Shown: positions 12,101 to 22,898 of the stretch, piece after piece
How positions within the stretch are numbered: the stretch's first letter is position 1
Layout of the letters: each line of letters starts with the position of its first letter
NCBI GenBank assembly: GCA_030141605.1
Contig: JAQGDQ010000005.1
Location: 1,178,180-1,242,179, forward strand
Source of the DNA: Tubiluchus corallicola
Taxonomy: Eukaryota > Priapulida > Priapulimorpha > Priapulimorphida > Tubiluchidae
DNA: 64,000 nt
Direction of reading: 5' to 3'
Made by a program: the position numbers and the translations under genes
The notes under the pieces: model-generated
Seen by the model: only the letters and a program-made list of their open reading frames with translations
Databases searched by the model: none
Told to the model about the DNA's origin: nothing

Positions 12101-14925
12101 TTAAGAATCAGAACAAATCAGACTAGTTTGCTCAAAAGAAAATAAGACATTTATGAATCAACATCAAGGTGAATGGATTTATACAAGTGATAGGGATTTA
12201 TTTCAATGACAATTATCATTTTCATCAGCGTTTTATTTCTAACGCAAAATAAATTTTAAGATTGAAGAAGTTTCGGCTAAAGTTTACAATTCCCACACAC
12301 GAGAAATTAGTTCGTGAAGCAGATTAGGGTTAGGGTTATGATTAGGGAAATTGTAAAGAAATTTAAAATTATTGTTTAGTTAATAGCCATCAAACTCAAA
12401 ATCTTCCTTCGTAGAAAGGGAGTGTGCATACGCACCCGTACGTGGCTAAAAGAGCCTTCTGGCAGCTCAGGGTCTCATTATAGAAGATTATCAATGATAA
12501 TGAGATAACTTCCTGTAAGTTCTCCACATTCACATACTTGTAGGCCTCGCTTTTGAGTGTTGGATTTTGGCTTGCAGAACGGCAAACTGTGTATAATGTA
12601 AAAACGAATTTTTAAGACCGCTAAAGTGGACTTCCCAAGCAATTGCATAACTACACGCGCTCTCATACCCCAATTTCAGGTAATCTGTGGGTTAGAAGAG
12701 CCCTTGGATGTGAAGAAGAGCTGCCAAAATCAAAAATGTAATGCATAATTACAATTACTAGATACGTGGCTCCCACATGAAATTACAAAGAAGTAAATTT
12801 AAAGGCAAGTTGTAACACCTAACTGATTTTAAAAACACTAATGTATCCACAGCCATGAGAGTCAAAAATTTCACTTTAAATGATAGGAGCCCAATGAATT
12901 AGTTTGCAGGAGTCTCAATAGTATAGTTAGGTTAGTTACATTATTGTTTTCAACATATCATGTAATAATATGTGATGGAGTCATCAGCTAATGCAAAAAC
13001 TTCTATAGGCTATGCAGATTTGTTTCTTAACAATTGTTTAATTTTACAGTTTTAGAAAAAAAACGCTGACGATGACAAAATAAACCTCCTATCAGAAATA
13101 ATTTGCTGAATTCGAGGACAACTGTTCTGGTTTTATTCTTACTTCTACAAAACTCTGAAAATTTTAGAGTGTCTCCCATTCTCAACTCAAGGCCTCAAGT
13201 ATAGCCACTGACTTTACCACACATCATTATAATAAACAGTTTTGGTACATCAAAGTGTAAAAGTATGACTCCATATGCGCGTAATCCGTAATGCGTAAAC
13301 AACAATTTATATTTAAACACGTGGAAGTGTTCCATGTGTAAGTAATGCGTGACACGTGATCGGTATTCACTCAAACATGGTTGCTATCGTCCAAATACAC
13401 ATTACACAGCAATACGCAGATGGGGAACTGCTGTCGCCTAGGTAATTTAGTGAGTTTTCAAGTTTTTGGTGACTATTTTCACTGATTGGCTTTCTGCAAA
13501 TTCTGGTTAGGCGAGTTACAGTTCTTTCACTAAATGATGATACATGCCATTGGCTATTGTTCTCTCCCCTGCAAAATGTTGTGCACCCAAAACCTGTGCT
13601 TCCATTTTCGTCTAATAATACAATAATAAGCTAATGTTACCAGTGTAATTATCATACTGAAATTTCGACAGAAGCATGGCTTCCAAAAATTATTACTAGA
13701 AATTTTAACAAACAGCAACCAAAATGGTGGAAAGGTGCCATGAGCTTTGTTAATGTCCAAGATATTCAATGACACATGGAAACAGTTAACACATGTCACG
13801 CACTATAGTTTGTAATTTCTACAACAAAAAAGGTACATATTTTAAGCCACCTTACCCAACACCTTGCATAAAAAGTAAACAATACATGGGCTGACATAGC
13901 ACAATAATTAACAAATGATAATCACTGATGTCCTTACCTGGTCCTCTGGCAGATATGGCATTGCCTCATTTCCATCAAGAATAACAGAGCCATTGAAAAC
14001 AACATTCACTGTACTGGTGTAGACCAGCCTCTTCACTCCATGTTGCCGGCATGATTCTATGACATTTTTTGTTCCATTAATATTTATTTCTTCAGTCATG
14101 GTCTGTTGAAACTGTAAGCAAAATTAAAAAATAAGTATAAGCTACTTCCTATTTGTGAATAATTTGATATCAAACTTTTAAGGAGTAAAGTTTCTGGAAC
14201 AGTATTCAGCAGATGTCCAAAATACTCAGGTTCTAAATGAGAAATACAGTCTCTTTTAACATGTGTAGCCATTCCAGCTAATGGTGCTTTTAAAATATAA
14301 ACATCAATTAATTTGGATGTGAAACTTTGAAGTACAACTAGTCATGACAACTGGTCAATATATATCATGTGCTTCTCAATACATGCAGAACATGCGAAAG
14401 TTTACAGGTACACACATTTATTATGTATGCAAAACACAAATAGGCAGAAAACTTCTCTAATGCCTGTCACTTACCATCTGCTTTCCTGACATGCCATATG
14501 ATGCCACATGATAAATGCAGGCTACACCTTCAGCAGCTCTCAAGACATCATCCAATTTTCGAATATCTCCCTAAAACAAAAATGATCCTTTTAACAAAGG
14601 TTATATAATAAGTAATATGCAAGCTAAGAACCCTACATTTCATTTAATGACTTTTCTGATAAAAAATTAGCCTTGTTAAAGAGAAATATATTGAACAAAC
14701 CTGAACAAACTGAACACTGCTGCCATAAGTAAAACTTGGTTGGATGACATCGAATATTATAACTTTGAGACCTTTCATTTGTAAAGCTTTCAGAAGGTGT
14801 TCACCCACATATCCCCCACCACCCGTTATCAGATGGATTTCTGGAAATTGAGGCTGACAACTGGTTAAGCTGTCAGCCATATCACCAAATCCTGATTCTC
14901 CTTCAGAATCAGCTGCTGCTGGCAT
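6155..14925 (-). CDS. SDR42E1: SDR42E1-like short-chain dehydrogenase/reductase (3-beta-HSD superfamily)
   Basis: Nine coding exons: 14925-14701, 14570-14475, 14111-13938, 12016-11858, 10786-10649, 10390-10325, 9737-9674, 7943-7870 and 6397-6155. All are GT-AG and phase-consistent, giving 412 aa (human SDR42E1 is about 393). Seen: Rossmann motif TGGGGYVG near residue 34, [13 protein letters not shown](V/F)NV, the active-site YSRTK (Y170, K174), [58 protein letters not shown] and a C-terminal hydrophobic anchor (about 389-410). This block order is that of SDR42E1/E2, NAD(P)-dependent enzymes of the 3-beta-HSD/NSDHL superfamily presumed to act on sterols or related lipids at a membrane. The substrate is unknown. 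The chosen ATG is the first inside the exon carrying the Rossmann motif, but an unspliced ATG at 14994 or a leader exon ending at 14989 are alternatives. The intron at 9673-7944 contains a pogo-like element. Confidence 0.92.
6549..7135. mobile_element. Short TIR element (Tigger/pogo- or mariner-like MITE) in SDR42E1 intron
   Basis: The left end CAGTAAACTACTTATAACT and the right end, reverse-complemented as CAGTAAACTAAGTATAACT, form an imperfect ~20-bp terminal inverted repeat about 590 bp apart. TA precedes the left end; TG follows the right end, so a TA duplication would have one change. Inside are repeated GAGTTAYGC/TTCGAGTTA-type motifs on both sides. No transposase is visible. It lies in the intron between the last two coding exons of the SDR42E1-like gene. 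Confidence 0.6.
8443..9371 (+). mobile_element. Pogo/Tigger-type DNA transposon remnant with perfect TIRs and TA duplication
   Basis: Perfect 20-bp terminal inverted repeats (CAGTCTAGCCTCGTTATCTC at 8443-8462 and its reverse complement at 9352-9371) are flanked by TA on both sides. Both subterminal zones carry repeated CTCGTTAT/CGCC motifs. From 8905 the plus strand encodes [20 protein letters not shown], then [15 protein letters not shown] up to a stop at 9010. This has the look of the N-terminal helix-turn-helix DNA-binding region of pogo/Tigger (CENP-B-like) transposases. At 929 bp it is internally deleted and non-autonomous. It lies in an intron of the SDR42E1-like gene, antisense to it. 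Confidence 0.85.
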
Positions 14926-14931
14926 CAGCCG

Positions 14932-15246
14932 CTGGAAACTAAAAACAAAAATGAGATGTACAACAAGAACAAACGATTTTGTGCATACCTGCATCAGTTG
15001 CCATCTAGGCTATAAGTATGAGTATAAGCTTCTTAGCAAAACTGAAAACAACATACGCTCACATATATCGGTTTGTCGGGCATCGCTTTTACAGATATCG
15101 GAAGGATTGGAGAAAATCTAGACCGTTAAAAAGTCCAGCATACTACGGACACAGTCCTTTGTTTCACGAGCTGACTACTAGAGCCAATGTAAAGTCAATT
15201 ATGCAGAGTTATTTGAGTCAATTCCCGATAGTTTTTATATACTTTT
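14932..15246 (-). promoter_or_regulatory. Candidate promoter and leader of the SDR42E1-like gene
   Basis: On the minus strand a TATATAAAAA run lies at about 15246-15231. It is followed by a leader that ends at GATGCAG|GTATGC (donor at 14988), then acceptors TTTTTAG (exon from 14938) or TTTCCAG (exon from 14931). The resulting intron would be only 50-57 nt. The leader carries ATGGCAACTGATGCAG, a short upstream ORF that does not continue in the dehydrogenase frame. No transcript evidence is available; this is a reading of signals only. Confidence 0.3.
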
Positions 15247-15249
15247 TAT

Positions 15250-15870
15250 AGGAGCGGTCCGTACTAGATGTTTTTGAGACAATTAGGTGATTGATTCTAC
15301 AGTACCGTGCGTCTAGTACACGGCACCTACTGTATTAGCTTAGTATCAGTAAATACGGACAATTGGCAAATTCTCCCTGCTTTTGTCCAGCAAACCAAGA
15401 TATGAATGTAATTAAATTTGCATGCAGTTTTATATAGTTCGACATTCTTCAATCTGGGACTTAGTACTGCTATTCCAGCAGGGTCTACTCAACGTACGAG
15501 TCTGGTTATGGCATGATCGAAACATTTTTCCACAAGACACCTCAATATGGAACTAATATGCATAGTGTTACTGAACTTGAGCATTTTTTAAGCTTCAAAC
15601 ATTTTGGCTATATAAAACCATATATTCAAACATTTGGTACAAACAAGTACCAAACATGTTTTTGAAAGAAACATCTGAAACTATGTGAGTAATGAATTAA
15701 TACCCATTTATTCATGAAAATGCAATGTGTCTTTCAAAGGAGGCAATGTTGCATCCAGTTGCAAGTGTCCTTATTGCAAACAAGTAGTCACAAGTTCCAA
15801 AGGTGTTCGATAAGGTGTGCCATATCTGGTTGACCCCAAGCGTCAAAATGTTAATAATGAGTTGTATGAA
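15250..15870. other. Intergenic, no gene seen
   Basis: AT-rich sequence upstream of the SDR42E1-like gene. I found no convincing coding frame, RNA gene or bounded repeat. Confidence 0.4.
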
Positions 15871-15879
15871 TTCTTTCTT

Positions 15880-16520
15880 GGCAAGATAGGCAAGTGCTCT
15901 GTTGTTGTGATACATGCGATAAGCTATGGATATTTAAAGTCCGTAGCACAACTCACAACGCAGTCAAAATCCATGGAAACATTGCAGAAATGAATCGGAT
16001 GCTTAAAATTCAAAACCAAAATATGCAGTGTCTACTAAATAGTAAGGAATACAATTTAAGTGTATTGAAAATAGAATCGGGCAATTAGAAAGTCACGGTG
16101 TAGCTATGAATGACAATAGAAAGGTTGTGAATGAGGAACGTGACAAAGATTCAAAGCAAGGAAACACAGTTGTCAAACATTCTTTCGAAAACATGAAAGC
16201 TTGGTTAAGGGAGAATTTGGTGTGGTGTAAGTATAATCCTTTAGTAGTTAATACTAAGATGGATAGACTGAACAAACCTAAAGAGGGATACAACATACAT
16301 TTAAGATTAATCATGAATTCTATTTCATATTAGTGGATTATCCTATGAAATGGAAAAAAGTTGAAAGATAGTGGTCAATATAAAGAAGTCTATTTTAAAG
16401 CAGATCAAAAGCAATTACGAACTACAAAAATAACTGAAGAATGGATCAAAACACGAAGAGAAAAAGACGAAGATAATCTTGCTATTAAAAAGGATAAAAT
16501 GTATCAGTCAGTCATATAGT
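15880..16520 (+). mobile_element. Relic of a LINE ORF1 (coiled coil plus RRM-like end)
   Basis: The plus strand reads, with frameshifts, as CCDTCDKLW (a zinc/PHD-like scrap), then a heptad-rich stretch (NIAEMNRMLKIQNQN, IENRIGQLESHG, VVNEERDKDSKQ). After further damage it reads EVYFKADQKQLRTTKITEEW, then IKTRREKDEDNLAIKKDKM and a stop at 16517-16519. The last block resembles the ending of the RRM domain in LINE ORF1 proteins (Dxxxx(R/K)...L...R...N..I..gkI). At least one frameshift near 16070 and further stops make it a pseudogene. It may belong to the same LINE family as the tails at the window start. Confidence 0.5.
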
Positions 16521-17053
16521 GCCAGACAGAAAGTATTCAAAATCTGATTGGCCAGTAAGTACAATGACAAAATGAGGATCACTATAAACAGACAATACTT
16601 TTGCTCAATCTCAACCAATATTGACAATACAGGAACATGAAGAGGAACATGTGGAGTCTGCTGATGCCAGTTGATTTGCATGGTAATAGCAATAATGACC
16701 CACAATCGTCAACAATCAAGGACGTTTATCCTGGAACCAGTTGGCAGTTGATAGAAATTGACAATATCTGTAAAAATACGAGGACTACTAAGAGCAGTAG
16801 TACTTCTGTGAATACTTGACACACAAGACAAAACAATCTTGTACATAGCAAAAGTAGAGTTATTGACACTATGACTAATTCCGCACCTTGCTGTTCAAGC
16901 TTAAGAAGAAGCTGTTCTTCTAATAATTCAGCTCTGAACCAGGGATGAGATGATCGACTAATTTCCTAATCAGAAAAAAAATTTGGCCAGCAAACTGGAG
17001 AACTGCAGTCCACTAAAAATCCACACTTTTGTATTAATAGTGACCCGTAACGG
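16521..17053. other. Intergenic, possible continuation of the LINE relic
   Basis: Downstream of the ORF1 relic I found only short, broken frames and no reverse-transcriptase motif. No RNA gene is visible. Confidence 0.3.
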
Positions 17054-17420
17054 CTCTGCTAATTTAATTCAAATCAGCGATCCATCCTGATCCATAATGT
17101 TTCCGATTTGCAATCTTGCTTATATGGCTATTTTTAATTCAAATGCACATAATAATGTGCATTTTTACCTAACCTTGGTTTAAAAAAATGAAAATATTTT
17201 AAATTAGTGGAAGTTGCACTCTTTTGAAGTGTGGCCACTAGGTGATTTCACTTTTATTGATTAATTACAAATGTAAGGGGGACTATTAGAATATTCTCTA
17301 TCTGATGTTGTATTATTTTAACATTAGTATTTTTAATAGCAAATAAAAATTTTTACAACAGCTGTGGCTGATGCTACTAGTACAGAAATATATTTGTTTA
17401 ATGATTAATGAAGCTAATTA
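17054..17420 (+). repeat. Left arm of a ~350-bp long inverted repeat
   Basis: This arm matches the reverse complement of 20345-20699 over most of its length. Matching runs include GCTCTRCTAAWTTAATTCA, TGCATTTTTACCTA, TTGATTAATTRCAA.TGTAAG, TTTTAACATTAGTATTTTTA and TTTAATGATTAATGAAGCTAATTA. Similarity is perhaps 75-80% by eye, with indels. The outer similarity stops near 17054/20699. Confidence 0.7.
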
Positions 17421-17690
17421 AGATTCTGCAGAATCTTCTTGATTTACCACCAGTTTTTATTATTTATTTATCATTATTCCACCATTTTGTTTCTTTAATA
17501 ACTTGCACATACACAGGGCATGTCACAGGGCTACGGTGACAAAACTCACAGGACACACTCCTCAGGCAGGGAGATTTATGTTCACACATGGCCGGTAACT
17601 CTCGGGTCAAAGGTCATGAAGCGGAAGGACAAATTGGCGTACAGGAAAATTTTTTGGTAGGGGAGAAAAAGCTTTCATTGGGTTTGTTAT
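17421..17690 (+). repeat. Direct-repeat unit A with DR1 motif (copy 1)
   Basis: This unit runs from GATTCTGCAGAATCTTCTTG through a T-rich stretch, TTGTTTCTTTAATAACT, CTCACAG and CGGGTCAAAGGTCATGAA to TTGGTAGGGGAGAAAAA. It recurs at about 18680-19050. The exact 13-mer GGGTCAAAGGTCA at 17604-17616 is a canonical DR1 nuclear-receptor half-site pair. Confidence 0.65.
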
Positions 17691-17899
17691 GGGAATGCTT
17701 AAGGGAGTTTTATAACTCTTTAGAAGGAGAAAGAACTGGGCTACAAGATGATATAAATTGTTTCTGAAAACACCTGGACGAGCGCGAGCATCGATTGATA
17801 TATTTATGGCTAAATTGCAGAAATTTTGCACGTGATTAGTCTGGCAAAACAAATGACGTCACACAGTTTGCCTCACTATTATAGCTGTTATAAACCGAC

Positions 17900-17985
17900 T
17901 GTGATTTGAGCATACGTGGCATAACCGTCAGAGTGTGTGACTTTGTGTCTGTAAGTTGCATGTTCGAAACCCACTTAAATATTCC
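17900..17985 (+). repeat. tRNA-like (SINE head) segment
   Basis: TGGCATAACCG resembles a pol III A box. About 45 nt downstream TGTTCGAAACCC matches a B box, with loosely tRNA-like spacing. No complete cloverleaf can be drawn, so a decayed tRNA-derived SINE head is more likely than a tRNA gene. Confidence 0.4.
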
Positions 17986-18614
17986 AGACCTGTTTTTTTA
18001 TGTCCGTTTTCGGTTCACACTGTTTGGAAATTATGCAAACTACTTCTGTCAGTTTCTACAAAATTATATTAATTGTATTTTCGTTTTCCTTAAAATTTAT
18101 TTAAATGTGCTAATGTTAAAGTGCTATTGAAATCAAAATGAATTACTATTCTGCAACTTTATGAAACTCCCTGATAACTGTATAAGGAAATACCTGTGTG
18201 GTCATGTTGTGTGCTTGGTTCAGTTGGTTGAGAAGAAAACAACATAGGACTTGGTTAGTAATTACATTGGTGACTAGTCAAATGTGAATACTTTTCATTT
18301 TACTAAAACAAAATACAATTCCTAAGTTCTCAAACATGGCAAATTCAACAGAAGCAGTTTTATGCTCTTCACTGCCCTCAGTTATGAACCACTGGTGAAA
18401 AACTGGCAACTTCCGACTGCCTTGAGTTACGGACCACTTGTGAAAAAGTAACAAGTTCCGAATTCTCTAAAGCTTTTAATATCAAGCAGAACATTTGATC
18501 TTAATTATTTCTGAAAACATTTTTTATTTTAAAACAAAAGCTCTCACATAAAGCATCTCCTGTCACAAAAGGAGAATCTTACCACAGTCAATCTTGACAC
18601 TGTCAAAAATGTCC

Positions 18615-19050
18615 ACTAGTTAAGATGCTGTTTACAGCAAAATGTTCTTGACGTACCCACAGTTTTTATTTATTTATTAAGATTCTGCTTACAGCTTACA
18701 GCAGAATGTTCTTGATTTACCCCGGTTTTTATCATTTTTATTGTTCTTCTTCTTCTTCCCCTTTTTGTTTCTTTAATAACTCACACATGCACATTGCTAG
18801 GGTCATGAAACTCACAGAGCATACTCCCCAGGTAGGGTATGTATGCTCGCACATGACCCGTCACTGTCGGGTCAAAGGTCATGAAACAGGCGGGACTTAT
18901 TGTTTTTCGTTAGGCTGGATCTCCTCCTACAGTTTTTGAGTAAGGCCACAATTTTTGGTATGTGGCTAGGTGGAGTCGAGTTATTGAATACAAGTAATTG
19001 GCACACAGGAAAATATTTTGGTAGGAGGCAAAAACCAAAATTGAGGGCCG
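18615..19050 (+). repeat. Direct-repeat unit A with DR1 motif (copy 2, plus a partial copy)
   Basis: A truncated start of the unit (about 18620-18678) is followed by a fuller copy (18680-19050), which parallels 17421-17690 with an extra ~120 bp inside. The identical 13-mer GGGTCAAAGGTCA is at 18869-18881, followed by the same ATGAA. Confidence 0.65.
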
Positions 19051-19450
19051 GGGAGACAAATGTTTCCACTGTCAGGCAGCAGCAGGTTGTAGTACATCAA
19101 ATGAAAGGCTGAATGAAACTAATTAAGTGGCATGAGTCACGCTGATATTGGTTGACCCTTGACCCTAAGGTGACAGGAAAATTAACAAGTTGCAATTTTA
19201 GTATCTTGTGGTACATCAAATGAAAGGTTTTGGTGAGACAAATTGAACTGTACGACCTAAGCCTAGAATGCTTCAACCCGTGACCCCTCTGGGTGGGAAA
19301 AACTGATATTGGAAGTCAAGGATACAAATGTACCCAGTGTCAACCTACAGTAGGTTGTAGTACATCAAATGAAAAGCCTCACTGAGACAAACTGACTGGT
19401 AAGAGTCACACACACATTGGTTGGCCTTGACCCACAGGTTACCAATCAAA
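19050..19450 (+). repeat. Short imperfect tandem array (tacatcaaatgaaa units)
   Basis: GTACATCAAATGAAA recurs near 19092, 19211 and 19360. Each copy is followed by a GA(G/A)ACAAA(C/T)TGA-like segment and then by TTGACC/TGACCC words. The first and third copies share the preceding AGGTTGTA and an AGACAAATG/ATACAAATG lead-in, giving a higher-order period of about 268 bp. TGACCCTTGACCC at 19153-19165 is a DR1 on the minus strand. Confidence 0.6.
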
Positions 19451-20344
19451 AAGTGACACACCAGTAGAGTCACAATTGCTGAATGCAGTGTGCAACAATT
19501 TGCTTTATCAACATGTGTTATGCAAACCTGCTACATGTAATCTCCCAGCTGTTTAGATCTGGTTTTCAGTAACAACCCAGACTTGACATATAAGGTTGAA
19601 GCACTTAGAAAAAAATGACCATTTTTTACAGCATGATCTTTTTTGTATGGATTGAACAGTACGGAGTAAAACCACCCATTGACAAACTGAACTATTTAAA
19701 GCAAACTATGGACTAACAAACCAACACTTAGCTCAAATCAGCTGATCCAACTCATTAAAAAAGAACATTGCACTTTTATTCTTTTTGCCAAGTGCAGGCT
19801 CGCATTGTCAGACTTATCTGGATGGGAAAATCGCAATACTTTTCTCACCAGCTGTTTACATACAGTGGTGCAGCATGTGCTAATGTCAGCACGAGATGAT
19901 GTACCAGTAATTTTTGCGCAAACATGGTTAATTCTCCAATTCTTCGTTTTTTCGGTAGAAAATAACACTTTGCTGCTTCCATGAAGGTTTTCACATAATG
20001 TAATGACCCGATATGTTGACAATTTTCTTTTGATAAAAAAATTAAACTCAAGTTGCTTTACAGTTTAGAACCTTTTTAACTTCGTAACATCTCATCAACT
20101 TTCAAGCAGTGATGAGTTGACCACGATTCTGAGGACAGGATATTTGCAGATTGGATTGTGGATCTAGTATTTAAAATAAGGACTTATGTGGACCAGATGC
20201 GGGTCAAAAATTTGGCAGATCGGATCTTTGCAGATCTATGTTAATTTTCATTAATGTTAGATAAGAACGTACGTGTCGCAGGAAGTAAACAACAAGTCAA
20301 CACTCATCACAAGCTACCAGGTTGAACAACAATGAAATGAAAAT
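19451..20344. other. Interior of the inverted-repeat unit, no gene assigned
   Basis: Two short overlapping minus-strand frames (19738-20022 and 19845-20051) are open but resemble no family I recognise. They could be a broken transposase remnant, but no catalytic motif is visible. Confidence 0.35.
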
Positions 20345-20699
20345 AATAATTAGCTTCATTAATCATTAAAAGTACTGTACTGGTAGTAGCAGCAGTAGCA
20401 GAATCATTTATTTGTTAATAAAAATACTAATGTTAAAACAACACAATAACATCAACTAGAGCATATTCTATTATTCCCTCTTACAGTTGCAATTAATCAA
20501 TGAAAATCAAGCCATTAAGTGGACATACTGCAATAGGGTGCAGTTTCCACCGATTTAAAATATTTTGTTTAAACCAATTTATACTATAGCATAGGTAAAA
20601 ATGCAGATTATTATGCCAATTTGTGTTAAAAACAGTCATGTAAGCAGGACTGCGAATCAGGAAGGATCGGCTGACATGAATTAATTTAGTAGAGCAAAT
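20345..20699 (-). repeat. Right arm of the ~350-bp long inverted repeat
   Basis: This is the reverse complement of the arm at 17054-17420. The two arms bracket about 2.9 kb. This architecture suits a long-TIR DNA transposon or two inverted insertions of one repeat. No transposase motif was found between them. Confidence 0.7.
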
Positions 20700-20989
20700 G
20701 CGGTCTCAAATTTCCAACCAAAGTGAACTAAACCTATGCAAAAGAGGAAAGTGAGATATGACTAAATTATAGGTGCCACTAAACTATTCATCTTTCATTA
20801 TACAACTGAGCGGTCTTCTTTTTTACCTTTCAATTACCACTCCATTTCAAAGCGACAAGTGCAATACCGTAAACGTTTTTCAATTTCCAGCAGCAGTTGC
20901 AGCAGCAGTGGACATTTCAAACGACGCAATAGCAGTAACCTTAATCAGTTGATGCTTTCAGGGAGGCGTATAACTCTTATGTGTAACCA

Positions 20990-21070
20990 TAGATATGTCA
21001 TGTAATCAGTATTTGCTAGAGTGCTAGACTGCAATCTGCTGGGGTGAATTTTCGAACTCAAATAAAACCA
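20990..21070 (+). repeat. Second tRNA-like (SINE head) segment
   Basis: The stretch reads like a decayed tRNA 5' half (GCTAGAGTGCTAGACTGCAAT) with a B-box-like TTTTCGAACTC 20-30 nt later. The A box is poor and the acceptor stem does not close, so it is not a functional tRNA. Confidence 0.3.
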
Positions 21071-21692
21071 AACTTCGAGATTTTCGAATCCTGGTCGAAA
21101 TCCGTTTTAAAGATTTTCGAGTAACTTAAAAAAAGTGGTTACACTCTCACAAGGATCATGCATAGTACTTTATTTTGTTCTGCATTAAAAACAGTAATAA
21201 TCAATAAGTTTGTTTAAAAATTGTGCACAGAAATCACAGCCAAATTATGCTGATTGCATGATTAAAATATTTTGTTAGGAATTACAAAAACAAGTAATGC
21301 TATAGAACATGTGTTGCTGAAATAGTAGAGCATCTATGGTGCCCTCAATTACGACATTATTTTGCGTGGAAACTACGTATACCTTGCGCAGCCAGCCAAT
21401 CCTTCGAACTGAATGGCCGGGAAATTAGCCTCCCCTTAGCCCCACTGAACACACTGTACTGTAATTAGTGACGCACAAAATGGAGGCAAGATAGTAGAAC
21501 ATATCACGATAGTATGCACAAGACAAGCTTGTGAGGTATTTGCAAGAATAATGGAGGATCCATGGTTCATTATTCTTATCCTGATACTATACTTATACTT
21601 CTTTTGACTCTATTATTCTTTTAACCTTAATGCCAAAATTATCAATTGCGGATGGACTAGATCTATTATAAGAACAGATTTGAAACCTAACA

Positions 21693-22105
21693 GGTGTGAT
21701 GGCCCAGCGGTTGCAGAAGATAACTGCTCAACTGGAAGCTTAGTGTTCGACTTCCAAGTCAATTACCACTCAAGGTAGTACCCGTAGCTAGTTCTTCACT
21801 GTTACATGCATTTCGCCATTTGTTAGCTAGGCCGGCACTATAGCGCCTGCATTTCAAAAATGCATTGTATAAAAACAGTAGCTATACCTCTCACTTCAGA
21901 GATGTTCGTTTCTGATGTTGTTGCACAGCGGTAAATTTGAATTTTTATCTTAAATATAGCGACTTTTTGTATATCACACTGAATCTTGTGCAGTAACACA
22001 GCCTATTATGACTTTTTTCGGTTTATGTAGTATTTAACGTGTATTGCTTTGCAATGTACATTGTATGTTTTCGTGCAAATAAAAGTGAATTGAATTGAAT
22101 TGCAC
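21693..22105 (+). mobile_element. tRNA-derived SINE with (TGAAT)n tail
   Basis: The head GTGTGATGGCCCAGCGGTTGC contains an A-box match (TGGCCCAGCGG), with a B-box-like GTTCGACTTCC about 40 nt on. The body of about 330 bp ends in GCAAATAAAAG followed by GTGAATTGAATTGAATTG. A pol III promoter head with a short tandem 3' tail is typical of SINEs that borrow a CR1/L2-type LINE tail. No target duplication was identified. Confidence 0.55.
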
Positions 22106-22698
22106 TTTAATTTTCGCTTTTACAAACACGCTCATGGAGTGTTTGTCCGTTGAAAATTGTGTTCGTCGGTGACGTCAACACTAGCTGAGCTCCTCCTCAG
22201 TTGATTAAGTTTTAAACCCATTATTTAATTATCTTAAACACTATGGCATCGTTGTAGGTGTTAAGATGTATACATTTTGCCTACCTTTCAAAATAGGGTA
22301 GGATATGGAAAATCGCGCTGTTTTGCTTTAACTGATTAACTGACCATATGCTGGGGGAATAAAGACACTCGTCTTCCTTAACCGAATGCTGAATCTTTGT
22401 AAATAGACGCAGTAGAGCTATGCTCAGTGATTTACGACAATTCTTCTTTTTTGAAATCGAGGGAAAGACAGAACTTTTGAAAAGAGCGACTTTGGCATTA
22501 TACAGCTGTGATAATCACAGTATTGAATCTAGAGCTTTTCCGCTAAAAACCGAACGTTCTGAACCATTTTGAAATTTCAAACTCGGCCCAACTCAACACA
22601 TGGGAGGACGTGTATGGGATTTAACGCTTCAATAGTCACTTCCATGATTAAAATAAAACAAGTGTCTAAAACTTATTTAAATGTTTAACTCACTGAAC
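22106..22698. other. Intergenic, no gene seen
   Basis: This lies between the SINE and the 3' end of the WH2/PxWKR gene. No coding frame or RNA gene is visible. Confidence 0.4.
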
Positions 22699-22701
22699 AA
22701 A

Positions 22702-22707
22702 TTTATT
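22702..22707 (-). terminator. Candidate poly(A) signal of the WH2/PxWKR gene
   Basis: A minus-strand AATAAA lies about 190 nt past the stop codon and is followed by TTGTTCAGTG, a GT-rich downstream element. It is the first canonical signal after the stop. Confidence 0.5.
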
Positions 22708-22898
22708 ATTATACATGCAACAACTAATGAGTTATTAATGAACAACATGACGCATTGTGAAATTGTTAGCATCAAAAAATAATATTTATCTATAAGACTG
22801 CATAAACTTTTTCAGCTTTAATACATTTTAATTAATTGTTAATGTACTAGCTGTGACTAGTAACAAATCTTTCCTTAACAATATCGCAACATTTTCCT

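Noticed and set aside
12323-12337. Telomere-like TTAGGGTTAGGGTTA
   Set aside because: Only about two and a half units; too short to call an interstitial telomeric array.
16093-16314. Minus-strand 73-codon ORF
   Set aside because: It lies antisense to the LINE ORF1 relic, whose plus-strand reading explains the region better.
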